This document shows positions 35,194-46,929 of a DNA stretch of 64,000 nucleotides, in pieces. The first letter of the stretch is position 1, and each line of letters begins with the position of its first letter. Both the position numbers and the translations under genes were made by a program. The stretch comes from Malania oleifera (lineage: Eukaryota; Streptophyta; Magnoliopsida; Santalales; Ximeniaceae). Where the stretch lies: the NCBI RefSeq assembly GCF_029873635.1, contig NC_080426.1:55504093-55568092 (forward strand), read 5' to 3'. Under the pieces are notes generated by a model. That model was not told the origin of the DNA. It saw nothing but the letters and a program-made list of their open reading frames with translations, and did not search any database.

Positions 35194-35207
35194 TTGATAT
35201 TAGAGAC
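35194..35207 (+). other. Primer-binding site of Sirevirus, decayed
   Basis: TTGATATTAGAGAC occupies the place of TTGGTATCAGAGC, with G-to-A and C-to-T changes. Confidence 0.75.
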
Positions 35208-35263
35208 ATGTAGCATAGACTAGTTGTTATTTTGCAAAAAGATCACATACGACTCATATCTCC

Positions 35264-36928
35264 ATGACCCCTTTCCCTGAGGGACCATCTTCCACACCAC
35301 CTCCTATTTTCAATGGTGTTAATTACACCTTCTGGAAATAGAGGTTGTGCATCTACCTTCAGAATACTAATTGGAAGGTGTAGAGGAGTGTCTCTAAGGG
35401 AAACTTTGTCCCTATGAAAACTAAGGGTGCAGCTAGGGTTCCTAAGACTGAGGATGAGTATGATGATGATGATATGAAAGTTGTTAGTCTTAATGCCACA
35501 GCCATGAATATTTTGTACTGCAATCTTGATGTGAATGAATTTAACAGAATTATGGAAGGTTCCACTGCAAAAGAAATATGGGATAAGTTAGAGGTCACAT
35601 ATGAGGGTACAAGGGATGTGAAGGACAGTAGGATAGATATGTTGACCAGTGAGTATGAGGCATTTAGAATGAATGTAGGTGAGTCCATTCAGAGCATGTA
35701 CACTAGATTCACACACATCATAAACTCACTGCATGCATTAGGAAAGACCTATCCCACATATGAGATGATTAGGAAGATCCTTAGAGGCTTACCTCATGTT
35801 TGGGAAGCCAAGGCTATGACCATTGCTGAGGGTAGAGACCTTAAGGCCATGACCTTAGATGAATTGATAGGTTCCTTGATTACTTATGAATTCTCCATAA
35901 ATGAAAGACATAACGAGCATAATAGGGCCAAGAAAGTGACTGTACTGAAAACATCTAATAACACATCTAGTAAGTGCAGTGAGTTTGACATTGATGATGA
36001 AATGGCCATGGTAACCAAAAAATTTAGCAAATTTTTCAAGAAGAACAGGAAGCCCTACAAAAAATATAGAGAGTTTACTAATGAGAAGGGAGAGTCTAGC
36101 AAAAGAAAAGAAAAATCAAATGCTCCTACGTGCTATAACTGCAACAAGGTGGGGCACATCAAACCTAACTGCCCACTGCTGAAAAATGAGGCTAAGAAAA
36201 AGAAGAAAGTCATGAAAGCCGAGACTTCATGGGACAAACTTAGTGGCAGCGACTCAGAATCATATCACAGTGACTCGGAGATCGCTAATCTGTGCTTGAT
36301 AGCACACGAGGATAAGGTATTGTCTTCTAGTTCATTATCTTCATATTGTTCATCTGATGACTGTGATTCTGATTGCATGCCTACATTTAGAGAGTTGCAA
36401 TTTGAATATATTCATGTTTCTAAATTGTTACGCAAAATGACCAAAGAAAATAATGATTTGAAAAAGAAATGTGAAAATTGGTCAAAGTTGTTTAATATGG
36501 CAAAAACCTCTCATGCCTCTATTTTAAAAGAAAAAGATGTCACTGTTACTGAGCTTGAGAGGAAATTAAAGGATAGCTCCAAAATCATTTTTAAATTCAC
36601 TGAGGGCAAAAACAATTTTGAAAAACTACTTGGTGCCCAAAGAAACTTCTTAAGTAAAGAGGGTCTTGGTTTTAATGGTGTTGAAAATGTTAGACGACCT
36701 AATCTTTACTTAGGACACTTTACATGTGAGTCAAAATCTCGTATTCCTCCTAAAGAGCCAAAGTGTAGATTAAAATGTTTTAAATGTAAACAGATTGGTC
36801 ACATTCAATTTGATTGTCCACTTAGGAATAAGCATGCTAGAATTAGGAAAGTATGGGTAGTTAAGGGAGATCCTGCTACTAACCCCCGTGGACCCAACAA
36901 AATTTGGGGACCCGCATCAGCTACTTAA
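35264..36928 (+). pseudogene. gag: Sirevirus gag
   Basis: The ATG at 35264 begins a frame that carries the N-terminal FNGVNYTFWK segment. Stops at 35339 and 35381 break it; the remaining 504 codons (35414-36928) are open. Features: a UBN2-type capsid core (about 35500-35900), a first CCHC knuckle CYNCNKVGHIKPNC at 36131-36172, a Ser/Asp-rich acidic stretch, a charged coiled coil (about 36390-36640), and a second knuckle CFKCKQIGHIQFDC at 36776-36817. It ends near a GPNKIWGP motif. Two knuckles around a coiled coil are typical of Sireviruses. Gag would form the particle that carries element RNA. Confidence 0.92.
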
Positions 36929-36950
36929 CTTATTTTGCAGGTATGTCTAA

Positions 36951-38060
36951 GATCGTCCTCCTCCAAAGGACCACTGGTACTTAGATAGTGGGTGTTCACA
37001 GCACATGATCGGCGACAAGGGCAAATTCACATTAATTGTTCCCAACGATGGAGGCTATGTGACATTTGGAGACAATGCCAAAGGACGCATCATCAAGGTA
37101 AGTAAGGTTGGTAAGGATTCTTCTCTTACTATTGATAATGTTTTGTTGGTTGATAGACTGAAGCATAATCTACTTAGCATAAGTCAGTTCTGTGACATAG
37201 GATATAAAGTATCTTTTGAAAATGACAAATGCATAGTAGAGAATAAAACAGATCACAAAGTGCTCTTTACTGCCGATAGACATGAAAATGTTTATACTAC
37301 CTCTCTTGATAATTTAGCTTCACAACAAGTAACATGTTTTTCTACTATAAATGAAGCTAGTTGGTTATGGCATAGGCACTTAGGACATGCTAGCATGGAT
37401 TTATTGTCTAAACTTGTTAGAAAAGAATTAGTTAAAGGCTTGCTTAAGATGTCTTTTGTAAATGATAAAATCTGTGATGCATGTCAAATGAGTAAGCAAA
37501 TAAAATCTAGTTTTAAGAAAAAGAAATTCATATCCACTACTAGACCTTTAGAGATGCTTCATCTAGACTTGTTTGGACCTAATTCTGTGCAAAGTCTTGG
37601 TGGTAAATCATATGCCTTTGTAATTGTGGATGACTTTTCTATATTCACATGGGTGTTGTTTCTTGCACATAAAAATGAATCATGTGAACAGTTCACCAAA
37701 CTTTGTAGGAGAATCTAGAATGAAAATGGATATAAAATAACTCACATAAGTGATAGAGGCACGGAATTCAAAAATAAAAGCATAGAAAAATATTGTGACT
37801 TAGAGGACATATCACATAACTTTTCTGCGCCTAGGACACCTCAACAAAATGGTGTAATAGAAAGAAAGAATAGGTCACTACAAGAAATGGATAGAACTAT
37901 GTTGAATGAGCATAACTTACCTAAATATTTTTGGGCCGAGACCATTAATACTGCATGCTATGTTATGAATAGGGTGTTGATTAGACATTCAATTAATAAA
38001 AGCCCTTATGAATTGTGGAACAACCTAAGCCTAATATTTCCTACTTTCATGTGTTTGGTT
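36951..38060 (+). pseudogene. pol: Sirevirus protease and integrase (pol part 1)
   Basis: It is in a different frame from gag. Protease: YLDSGCSQH with DSG at 36984-36992. The GAG-pre-integrase zinc region HRHLGHAS...CDACQMSK lies at about 37370-37490. Integrase core: HLDLFGP (Asp 37566), SDRGTEF (Asp 37752), and IERKNR (Glu 37860), so the DDE triad is present. A TAG at 37716-37718 and a frameshift between about 38010 and 38060 break it. The second frame takes over from 38015. Confidence 0.9.
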
Positions 38061-40024
38061 GTAAATGCTTTGTGCTCAGAGATAATGAGTATCTAAGAAA
38101 ATTTGACTCTAAATCTGATGAAGGTATTTTCCTAAGATTTGCATTAAATAGCAAAGCATATAGGGTTTTCAACAAAAGAACATTGACTGTGATTGAATAT
38201 ATTCATGTTGTGTTTGATGAAGCTAATCCATTTTCTAAGAAAGATGATGAAGATGATATTGATATTAGAAAATGCTTAGACAAATTATATATTGAAAATA
38301 ATGCAAGTGAAAACTTAGAAGAAAATGAAAACTCATCTGAAGATAATGAACATCCGGAGTTGCCTAGAGATTGGAAATTCATTAGAAGTCATACTATAGA
38401 TCAAATCTTAGGCGAACCATCCTGTGGAGTAGCCACAAGATCCTCCTTGAGAAATATAGTGAATCATTCCGCTTTCTTATCCCAAGAAGAACCTAAAAAT
38501 ATTAAAGAAGCTATAGAAGATGAGTCTTGGGTGATGTCCATGCAAGAAGAACTTAATCAATTTGAAAGAAGCAAAGTGTGGACCTTTGTTCCTAGGCCCA
38601 ATGAGCACACCATCATTGGAATTAAATGGGTATATATAAATAAGAAAGATGAGAATGGGGTAATAACTAGGAATAAAGCTAGACTAGTTGCCCAAGGGTA
38701 TAACCAACAGGAAGGGATTGACTTTGATGAAACATATGCTCCTATTGTTAGCTTAGAAGCCATTCGTATGCTACTTGCCTTTGCCGCTTTTAAAAATTTT
38801 AAATTGTTTCAAATGGATGTTAAAAGAGCTTTTCTAAATGGCTACATTAATGAAGAGGTATACGTAGAACAACCACCTGATTTTGAAAATCATAAATATC
38901 CCGATCATGTTTACCGGTTATCTAAAGCCTTGTATGAATTGAAATAAGCTCCTAGAGCTTGGTATGAGAGGCTTAGTGGTTTTCTACTAGAAAATGGGTT
39001 TACTCATGGCAAAATCGACACTACACTTTTTATCAAATCCAAAAATGATGACATGTTGCTTGTTCAAATTTATGTGGACGATATCATTTTTGGAGCAACA
39101 AATGATGAGTTGTGTAATGAGTTTTCCAAATGCATGTAAACTGAATTTGAAATGAGCATGATGGGTGAACTTAGTTTCTTCTTAGGGTTGCAAATCAAAC
39201 AAGGCAAACATGGAACTTTCATATGCCAATCTAAATATATTAGAGACTTGCTAAAGAAATTTAATATGGAAGATTGCAAAATTCTTGGTACACCTATGAA
39301 TTCTTCCATCAAGCTTGATAAAGATGAGCAGGAAATCCCTGTTGACGTAAAATTGTATCGTGGCCTGATTGGGAGTCTCCTATATCTCATTTCTAGTAGT
39401 CCTGATATTATGTTTAGTGTGTGTATGTGTGCTACGTTTCAGGCTACCCTTAAGGAATCTCCCTTAAAAGCCGTAAAACGAATCCTTAGGTATCTAGTTG
39501 GGACTATAGAGTTAGGCTTGTGGTACCCTAAGCATATTTTCTTTGAGATTGTGAGTTATACCAATGCTAACTTTGCCAGTAGTAAGGTTGATAGAAAAAG
39601 CACTAGCGGCACTTGTCGTTACTTAGGACAATCTCTTGTTTCTTAATTCTCTAAGAAACAAAACTCAGTTGGCTTATCCACAGCTGAAGCTGAATATATT
39701 GCGATTGGAAGTTGTTGTGCCCAAACTATTTATATGAAACAACAACTTATGGATTATGGATTGCACTATGATACAATACTGATTAAATGTGATAATACTA
39801 GTACAATCAACATCTCTAAAAATCCTATCTCACATTCACGAACTAAACACATTGAGATTAGACACCACTTTCTTTGTGATCATGTGCAAAAAGGAGATGT
39901 TGCTCTTGAGTTTGCATGCACAAACGAATAATGGGTGGATATTTTGACTAAACCACTTCCCGAGGATAAGTTCATACAAATTAGACGTGAGTTACGCTTA
40001 ATGCATAGTAGAAAAGCTTTTTAG
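38015..40024 (+). pseudogene. pol: Sirevirus integrase tail, reverse transcriptase and RNase H (pol part 2)
   Basis: One frame runs from 38015 to the natural stop TAG at 40022-40024. FGCKCFVLRDN is the integrase C-terminal region, followed by an acidic linker. RT: KWVYINKKDENG near 38630, KARLVAQGY near 38680, FQMDVKRAFLNG near 38810 (first Asp), and YVDDIIFG at 39071-39094. RNase H: TNANFASSKVDRKSTSG near 39560, and AEAEYIA near 39690. Stops at 38945, 39137, 39644 and 39929, all TAA; most fit C-to-T at CAA. RT catalytic residues are intact, but the protein is truncated. Confidence 0.9.
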
Positions 40025-40624
40025 ACTTAAATGTTTCATTACTTGCATAAATTTAGGGGGAGCTCTCAAATGAGAAATTTCTAAGTCTTAGCCACTAATA
40101 TTATTGTTGACTTGCCTTCCTGCTTTAGACTTGGTGAAAGCTGATTATCAATAGTGTGCACATGCATTATTTCTATTGCATGATAATATTGAATGAAATG
40201 AATATTGGTTATCACTTGTCATGCACAACTTTCTTGTCCATCTCATGATGATATTAAAATTTATACTTGATTCTTGGACTATACTGGACTGTTTGAGTAG
40301 TTGTGGATAAACTGTTAGGATATATTTAAATTCAAACAGATTACACTTATACAGGATTTTGGAAAGTCCGATTTACAAATGGCATTCTGCTAAAATTTTT
40401 CTAAATCTTTCCCAAATTTTTCATGTATAACTGTAATACTTACCCATTTCCTAGAGTGTTAACTCAAATGGCCCTTTTTGTTGTTGCCAAAAAGGGGAGA
40501 TGGAAAGGGGCAACAATAATGGATAAAATGACTTTAGTAACACAATAAAATTGGATGCATATTGGTAGGGGGAGCCTTCTTAGGCTTAACCCTATATTTT
40601 TTCTTATCGTATTTGTCATCATCA
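40025..40624. other. Sirevirus 3' non-coding region
   Basis: About 600 bp between pol and the LTR with no ORF of interest. It contains secondary purine runs (CCAAAAAGGGGAGATGG at about 40487, TAGGGGGAG at about 40566), which may be decayed internal polypurine tracts as described for Sireviruses. No envelope-like ORF was seen. Confidence 0.7.
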
Positions 40625-40637
40625 AAAAGGGGGAGAA
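40624..40637 (+). other. Polypurine tract of Sirevirus
   Basis: AAAAAGGGGGAGAA directly precedes TGTTGACC. Confidence 0.92.
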
Positions 40638-41100
40638 TGTTGACCTTATAGGTCACGCTCGGTTTTGATTATGACAAGTACTCATTGTATCTAATGGGTG
40701 TTTGGAGCTTTGTGTACGAACTTAAATTGACAGATCATAATGCACATGGAGAGAGTGCAGCTTGAAGACCAAATTTCTATTGAAAACTCAATTTCTCTTG
40801 TTGTAATATATTTCATTCATGTAAAGGGTATGTAATAGTAATTAGGAATTTTTGTATGTAATAATCACATACATCACCTGCATGGTTGAATACGTAAGCT
40901 CAAAATGAAAATGAACTTAGAAAGACCTTAGGGATTACCCTTCGGTCGATCGAAGGTCGACCGACACCGTATTTTTTTGGTGTCTTCAAAAAGGACTTGA
41001 AAGTGACCGTAGGACACTCACCATTGCACTTATATGTGTTAGGCACTTAAATAGGGTGATTGTAAATTAAAACAGGACCGAAATGCACACTTTATGCACT

Positions 41101-41484
41101 TTCGATCGACCGACACATGTAGTTCATTCTGCCCCCAGTCGACTGAACCTAGTCTAGGTCAACCAATTGACCATAGCTCAGTCGACCAAATCAGTTCGGT
41201 TCAAATACACCCAGTCGACTGAACCTCCTAAGAGTCAAACTTTTGACTACTTGGTCAACCAAGCCCAAAATGTATTCCAACGGTTTGGTCGACCGAGGCT
41301 CCTCGGGAGATGTCCCAATGATCTGGTTAATCGAATCACTCAGTGCAAATATCCTTGGTCGATTAAACTGCGCAAATTGGGAAAATCGCCTCTCCCGATC
41401 GACCAACCCCAAAGTTCAAAAATGGCCCGGTCGACCGAGCCATATGAACTTCAGTCGACCGAAAATGTTCTAGTCAACCGGTCC
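41101..41484 (+). repeat. GGTCGACC palindrome array, Sirevirus 3' LTR
   Basis: The same twelve-unit array as at 23972-24353, with more decayed CpGs (GGTCAACCAAGC, GGTTAATCGAATC). Confidence 0.9.
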
Positions 41485-41611
41485 TCTCGGGTTGCCCTAA
41501 ATTTTTTACCATGGTTAATTTTTTTAAAACAGGGTTCAAATATTTAAAACATCATTAATCTTTTCTAATAATACCAGGCTTGTCCCCAACGATTATAATT
41601 CTTGGGGTGTC

Positions 41612-41619
41612 TATAAATA
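41612..41619 (+). promoter_or_regulatory. TATA box, Sirevirus 3' LTR
   Basis: CTATAAATACCCC, conserved with the 5' LTR. Confidence 0.7.
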
Positions 41620-43501
41620 CCCCTTTATTTTGGAAAATTAGTAACTTGATTAGCAAACAAAATCCAAAATTTTTTTCTCAAGCAAAATACTCTCTACTAC
41701 TACTCTCTCTCAAACCACTCAATCTCACCTTCTACAACTTTCCATATCCTCTGTAAGTGTATTAAGAGTTTGTGCAAAGAGGTTTGCTCTCCCATTTGTG
41801 TTCGATTGATTTGATTTTTACAAGAGCAAAACCCGAGTGTTCTCTGGGGGCTTTGCTCATAAGCCTATCCTAAGAAGACTTGTATTGAACTTCCGAGTGT
41901 TGCATTTTCGTTGCAATAACTTAGGAAGTTTGTATTTGTTTTGGGCTACAAAACTTTTTCAAAACTTACTCAAATATCTTGTGTGATTTATATTTGATAT
42001 AGCTGTGAAAAGATATTTGTGTTTGTGAATTAATCTTTGTGCAATATTTATTCGCTCGCATATTATTTGCTGAATACAAAGATTACATATCTTTTGCAAA
42101 CCAAGCATATGCTCCATATTCGTGATTGAGATATTCTTCTGTTTGATACATTTGAACCTTGCTTGACATCATTGTGTGAATTTGTTGATTGAAAATCTTG
42201 AGATTCAAATATTGTTTGTTGATACTCTCACGCACTTATTACACTGATATTACACTTGAGAGTTGAAATACTTGACCACACTAAGCTTACGTAGTAAATC
42301 ATTTGTGGTGTATGTGATTGAACGCATTTGGGTACATATCTGCTTTACATGAAAGCACTTTTATTTATACCATTTAATTGTAAAATATGAGTGTTTCCAA
42401 GCGTGGCCTGAGGGGGCAGTAATCCAGCCCGGTAAGGATTGGTGTAAAGGTTGATGTCAGCCCTGTGCTAATTGACCTGGTTCGTATAAGTGCTGCTCCA
42501 CCCATTTAATTGAGCAAGTTATAGTGGTACTCCTTGTGCTTGTTAGCCAAGGCGGGGATGTAGGCAATTGGTCGAACCTCGATAACATTCCTGCTTGTCA
42601 CTTTTACTTTACTGCTTCTAGTGCATGTGTGATTGGTTAAATTGATTTATTTACTTTTTGGTATACGTTTACATTGCTTGCACTAGATTGTCTATAGGGT
42701 TGTGAATATACTAGTGTTAAGAGATTAACCTAAGGTTTAAATTTTAAAAATACCAATTCACCCCCCCCCCCTCTTGGGATCACAATAAAGCTAACAGTAT
42801 TTATGTGATATTTGCTTAGGGTTATAATGATTGTCTGATCATCCACACAAGAGCATATTTGCTTAAGATCAAAAGTCTTGCTCTCCCACACATACATTGA
42901 TACATATTTAGTTGAGAGTTAACACATTAGTTAACAAAATCTCACTTGAGCTTAGTATCCTATCATACGTGAGTGCATTATTCAGTTGAGCTTATTGGAA
43001 CATATCTGCTTAGTGTAAGAAGCATTTCCGTGAACGTAAATTTTATATACATTTGTTGTATTCCAGGCATAGGCCTGAAGAGGGAGACTAGCCCTATTGA
43101 GTAGTCTCGGATTGGCTTAGATCCAATTAGGAAAGTTAGGTGCACCATCTTAGTAAGGTGTAGGCTAAGGTTAGCCTCGCTAATTGATCTGGTTGTAACT
43201 GGTGCTGCTCCACCCGTGAAGTGAGCTTATAGTGGAATCCTTGTGCTAGTGAGCCAAGGCGAGGACGTAGGCACTTTGGCTGAACCTCGATAACATTTCT
43301 TGTGCGTGCATGCTTTTAATTTCTGCATTTTAAATTCTAGCACATGAATGTTTGTATTTTACTTTTGTGAATGATTAGGTTTATAATTGCATAGACAGAC
43401 CCTAGGTTGAGTAATACTGTTGCTAGATTCGTTGAACTTAGGAGAGAAATTTTAAATACCCAATTCACCCCCCCCCTCTTTGGAATACACCAATTCCAAT
43501 A

Positions 43502-44106
43502 TAGCACATGCAGTAAGCGTGGTGAGCAAGTTCCTCTCTAATCCAGGAAGGCAGCATTAGGAAGCCATCAAATGGATACTTAGATACTTGCGGGGTACAT
43601 CGGGATATGGCATCATGTTCAACAAGCAACAGGGTTGTCCTTCAGTTATAGGGTTTATTGATGCATATTATGCTGAAGATATGGATGACAGAAGGTTTAC
43701 AATGGGATATGTGTTTACCCTTATAGGAGGACCGGTATGTTGGAGATCCATGGTACAGTCTCTGGTTGCATTGTCCACGACTGAGGTGGAATATACGGCA
43801 ATTCCCAAAGCTGCAAAGGAAGTCTTATGGCTTACTAGTTTAGTCAGAGAGTCGGGGTTACAACATGATGGTGTGGTGCTGCATTGTGATAGTCAAAGTG
43901 TCATCTACTTGGCAAAGAATCAGGTATACCATGCTAGGACCAAGCACATTGTGTAAGGTTCCACGGGGTTCGGGAATTGATTGCTTCAGGTGAACTTGTG
44001 TTGGAAAAAGTTCACACATTTGATAATGCAACAGATATTTTGACCAAATCAGTTACTTTATAGAAATTCAAGCATTACTTGGACTTACTCCATGTCTCCA
44101 AGTGAT
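43502..44106 (+). pseudogene. pol: Copia RNase H (pol part 4 of the Tork-like element)
   Basis: It continues the RT broken at 22095: HAVSVVSKFLSNPG from 43506, then WILRYLRGTSGYG near 43570, DAYYAEDMDDRRFTMGYVF near 43665, LSTTEVEYTA near 43780, HCDSQSVIYLAKNQ near 43880, and TKHI near 43945. A stop occurs near 43555 (TAG) and a frameshift at the TAA near 43954. The tail is readable in the next frame to LLHVSK and a stop near 44104. The polypurine tract follows. Confidence 0.9.
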
Positions 44107-44193
44107 AGAAGGGAGACATATCGAACCAAGCGTTTTTAAGTTCAAAAAGAAATAGTTCATGTTTTTATATTCTCCAGAGGGGCGTATAATTGC

Positions 44194-44205
44194 CAAGGTG
44201 GAGAT
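44194..44205 (+). other. Polypurine tract of the Tork-like copia element
   Basis: CAAGGTGGAGAT just before TGTTAGTTG, the usual form in Tnt1/Tork elements. Confidence 0.85.
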
Positions 44206-44787
44206 TGTTAGTTGTGGCTCTTATACTTCTATTTTGGTAAGCAAAGAAGAAAGGAGGGAAAACATGAAGGGGGCAACACTACAAGAATCATCGACGAAGG
44301 GCCTATACTCGTCCATGAGGGAACAATAGAGGTTTGTCGACGAAGGTTCTGAAGCTCATCGACAAACAATTACTGAGAGCAGGAAATTTTCAGACTTCTA
44401 GCATCATTGACGAGAGCCTTGTATTCATCAACAAAGGGTCTTCTTGGTCTTGTTGACGAGGCTCTATGTTCATCGGCGATAGGTGCCAGGGCTGCAACAG
44501 TTTTCTGAAATTTTGAATTTTTGAACGTTGGGTGGTTGGGCAAACGGGGGGAAACCTCTGAGGAACCTCTATATATGTCATCTGGGCATATTTTGAGAGG
44601 GAGAGTGATCATTATTGAAGTGTATTGTGTATATTTTGATTTCCTTAGTGAAATTTGTGTGCCATTGCTTCCATAGATGTAGGCTTTGTCGAACCACATA
44701 AATCTTTATGTTGATTTTTTCTGATTGTGTGTGTTATTTACATTCACTCATTGTTTATTTCGTTGTGCATCTTCATTATACGATACA
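44206..44787 (+). mobile_element. 3' LTR of the Tork-like copia element
   Basis: It starts TGTTAGTTGTGG like the 5' LTR and ends near GATACA (44787). It lacks about 12 bp of the 5' LTR end. Its palindrome array (44288-44481) is heavily decayed. TATATAT at 44570 is the TATA candidate. Confidence 0.88.
44288..44481 (+). repeat. Decayed palindrome array, copia 3' LTR
   Basis: The same eight positions as in the 5' LTR, but nearly all carry CpG changes (TCATCGACGA, TTGTCGACGA, TCATCAACAA, TTGTTGACGA). Confidence 0.85.
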
Positions 44788-45421
44788 AAAATAAATTTTT
44801 GAAATAATAAGATAATATTAATTATTAAAATAAATAAATAAATACTATTAAAAGAGTAAAAAACGTAGGCTAGTGTGTGGTCGTATGCTCTAGCATGTGG
44901 AGGACTATGCACACATGCATATAGGCACGTATGCGCTTTCCTCGAAACAATGCCATTTTAATTTCTATTTTAAAAGTAAAAAAGTTAAATTAAAAAGGCT
45001 AGTGCACACATACACGCTCCTGCCACTTAAGTGGAACAACGTTGTTTTTTAGTTTTTTTAATTAAATAAAAATAATAGGGGGCAAAAATGATGCCATTTC
45101 AATCCCTCCCTTTTCTTCCTTCTTCCTTCTCACCCACACGTCTTTGTCATTTTCGGCAGGGAATCCACCATTGATCTCAGTAGATCTCCCCTTCCTCAAT
45201 TTTCTCCCTCTTTTAGGCCATCTAACACCTGTTAGACCTAACTGACTTCCCTCCTTGAGCTACCCACGCCCTAAATACACCCAACCACCCTCCCTTTTTT
45301 CTCTGCCACCCCTTTACTCTAGTTGACCCTGTTGCCACCTTTCCTTCTTTATCCTCTTATTTTATTTATTTAATTTTTTATTTTTTTTCTTGTCAATTTA
45401 TAAAAAAGCAAGAGGGGGCTA

Positions 45422-45423
<2 letters not shown>

Positions 45424-45483
<60 letters not shown>
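45424..45483. repeat. (CT)n microsatellite
   Basis: About 60 bp of pure CT. Confidence 0.97.
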
Positions 45484-45485
<2 letters not shown>

Positions 45486-45655
45486 TTTTTCTGCATTTGC
45501 AATGTGTTGTGTCTGTGTGCGGGTATATGCATTTAAAAGCATGGGTACATGCATGCTTGAATATGTGAGGATGAATGAATGATGCATGAATGCATGGATA
45601 TGTCTAGTGCATAAATGCAAGAATGATGCATTCTTGAACAAATGAAGCATGAATG

Positions 45656-45658
<3 letters not shown>

Positions 45659-45711
<53 letters not shown>

Positions 45712-45720
45712 CATGCGCGC
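45659..45720. repeat. (GT)n(GC)n microsatellite
   Basis: About 42 bp of GT followed by GC alternation, an alternating purine-pyrimidine tract able to form Z-DNA. Confidence 0.95.
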
Positions 45721-46369
45721 ACGCATGAATGCAAGAATGATGCATGTCATGTGAATGGATGCATGCATGAATTGATGATGCAAATAATTATGTGACCTGC
45801 TTTGTAGATAGCTTTATTTGATTTTCCATCCTTGGTACCTTTGATTGCCTTGTGGTTTTGCTTGTCATATAGTATAAATATGTCCTCGTCTTGCATTTTA
45901 ATGTGTGCTACTATTTTCTAAATCAACTATTATCTAATTTTGCAAAGTAGCCTTGTCATTTATGCATTACTTAACTACATTTACTCATTTATTCACTCCC
46001 TACACACATTGTACACCAACACTACATGAGTTCTATACTTGTACTCTTACCTATTGGGAATAGGAAAGGCGAGAAGTAGTGAGACCTCTGTATAGGCCTT
46101 ATGAAAATCCTCTCATTCAGATTGAACCATTTCCATTTGAAGCTTATAATCGGCAAGGATTAGAGGGCTTTACTAACCTATAGTTGCGACAGTGAGGATA
46201 GTCTAAGAACCTTTAGAAGTTGAAACTTTGCACTAGTAACCCTTTACCCCTAACATCCATAGGATTAGGATGTAGTTGATAATCCACCCTTGTACATGAC
46301 CCTACGCTGTTATGACACTAGGGAGCTTATTATTCGCAAGAAGGAGGGTAATACACTACAAAAAATAAG

Positions 46370-46853
46370 GTTATTAGTGAAAGATCAAAATCGTCACTAA
46401 TAATCACAAAACCGTCACTAATACTATTAGTGACAGTTTTGTGATTATTAGAGACAGTTTTAAATTAGTCGCTATAACTGTGGTTACTAATAATTATTAG
46501 TGACAAATTTTTAAAATGTCACTAATAATAGAGTATTAGTGACGGACTATAACCGTCACTAAAACCCTAATACCGTCATTATAAATTCTATATTGGTTCG
46601 GCTCAAAATCGTCACTAATAGTAGAGTATTAGTGACGAATTTCAAAATCGTCACTAATAGTAGAGTATAAGTAACGAATTTCAAAATCGTCACTAATAGT
46701 GGAGTATTAGTGACGAATTTCAAAACCGTCACCAATAGTAGAGTATTAGTGACGAATTTTGAAATCGTCATTAATAATAATTATTAGTGATGAATTTAAA
46801 ACCATCACAAATACTTGGACTTTAGTGACACTTTTGAAATTTATTACTAATAC
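46370..46853. repeat. CACTA left subterminal repeats
   Basis: About fifteen copies of ATTAGTGACGAATTT or its complement AAATCGTCACTAAT, often as near-palindromic pairs around TAGTAGAGTA. Confidence 0.9.
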
Positions 46854-46929
46854 TGTAGAGAGCCGAGGAATTATAGCAATTAAATAACAAAGGAGAGAGA
46901 AAAAAAGATTTTTTTTAAAAGGGGGCGTT

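Larger units (their letters stand above)
23508..42796 (+). mobile_element. Full-length Sirevirus (Ty1/copia, SIRE lineage), interrupted by a gypsy element
   Basis: 5' LTR 23508-25406 plus 34931-35192, internal region 35193-40637, 3' LTR 40638-42796. Target 5-mers are ATATT (23503-23507) and GTATT (42797-42801), one mismatch. It is about 9.8 kb without the gypsy insert, as expected for a Sirevirus. Diagnostic features are the 2.16-kb LTRs, a long Gag with two CCHC knuckles and a central coiled coil, the YLDSGCS protease and the AAAAAGGGGGAGAA polypurine tract. LTRs are clearly diverged and pol has several stops and frameshifts, so it is inactive. Confidence 0.93.
40638..42796 (+). mobile_element. 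3' LTR of Sirevirus
   Basis: 2159 bp, starting TGTTGACCTTATAGGTC and ending AAAGCTAACA, followed by GTATT. It contains the palindrome array 41101-41484, TATA 41612, the CCCGGTAAGG...CCTGTGCTAATTGACC region and a poly-C run (42760-42772). It is uninterrupted, unlike the 5' LTR. Confidence 0.93.
22096..43501 (+). mobile_element. Sirevirus-type solo LTR, split by a full Sirevirus
   Basis: Left part 22096-23507 starts TGTTGACTTTTTGG; right part 42802-43501 ends with CCAATTCACCCC...CCAATTCCAATA. Joined length is about 2.1 kb, like the Sirevirus LTRs inside. Flanking 5-mers are TGGCA (22091-22095) and TAGCA (43502-43506), one mismatch. The terminal CA appears as TA, an expected C-to-T change. It shares with the inner LTR the GGTTTTGATTATGACAAA-like start and the GAGGACGTAGGCA...CGATAACATT block (about 43261-43295). 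It has no coding region of its own. Confidence 0.8.
11849..44787 (+). mobile_element. Old Tork/Tnt1-like Ty1/copia element, split by three nested insertions
   Basis: The host element consists of 11849-14573, 18859-19199, 21190-22095 and 43502-44787, about 5.2 kb when the inserts are ignored, which is normal for this lineage. LTRs are at 11849-12444 and 44206-44787. The flanking 5-mers are ATAAT and AAAAT (one mismatch). The order is gag, protease, integrase, reverse transcriptase, RNase H, as in copia. The protease region (ILDSACSYH) and the integrase and RT motifs point to the Tork/Tnt1 group. Several stops and frameshifts and the diverged LTRs make it the oldest layer of this nest. Confidence 0.9.
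44788..46353. other. Spacer between the copia nest and the CACTA element, no gene
   Basis: AT-rich then pyrimidine-rich DNA with ATGAATGCATGAATGATG-like repeats. A few ORFs are repeat artefacts. No element ends were identified. Confidence 0.6.

Noticed and set aside
40025..40624. Envelope-like ORF after Sirevirus pol
   Set aside because: Some Sireviruses carry one, but no open frame or membrane segment is present in these 600 bases.
45393..45734. His/Thr-rich and Arg/Glu-rich ORFs
   Set aside because: Translations of the GT and CT microsatellites.
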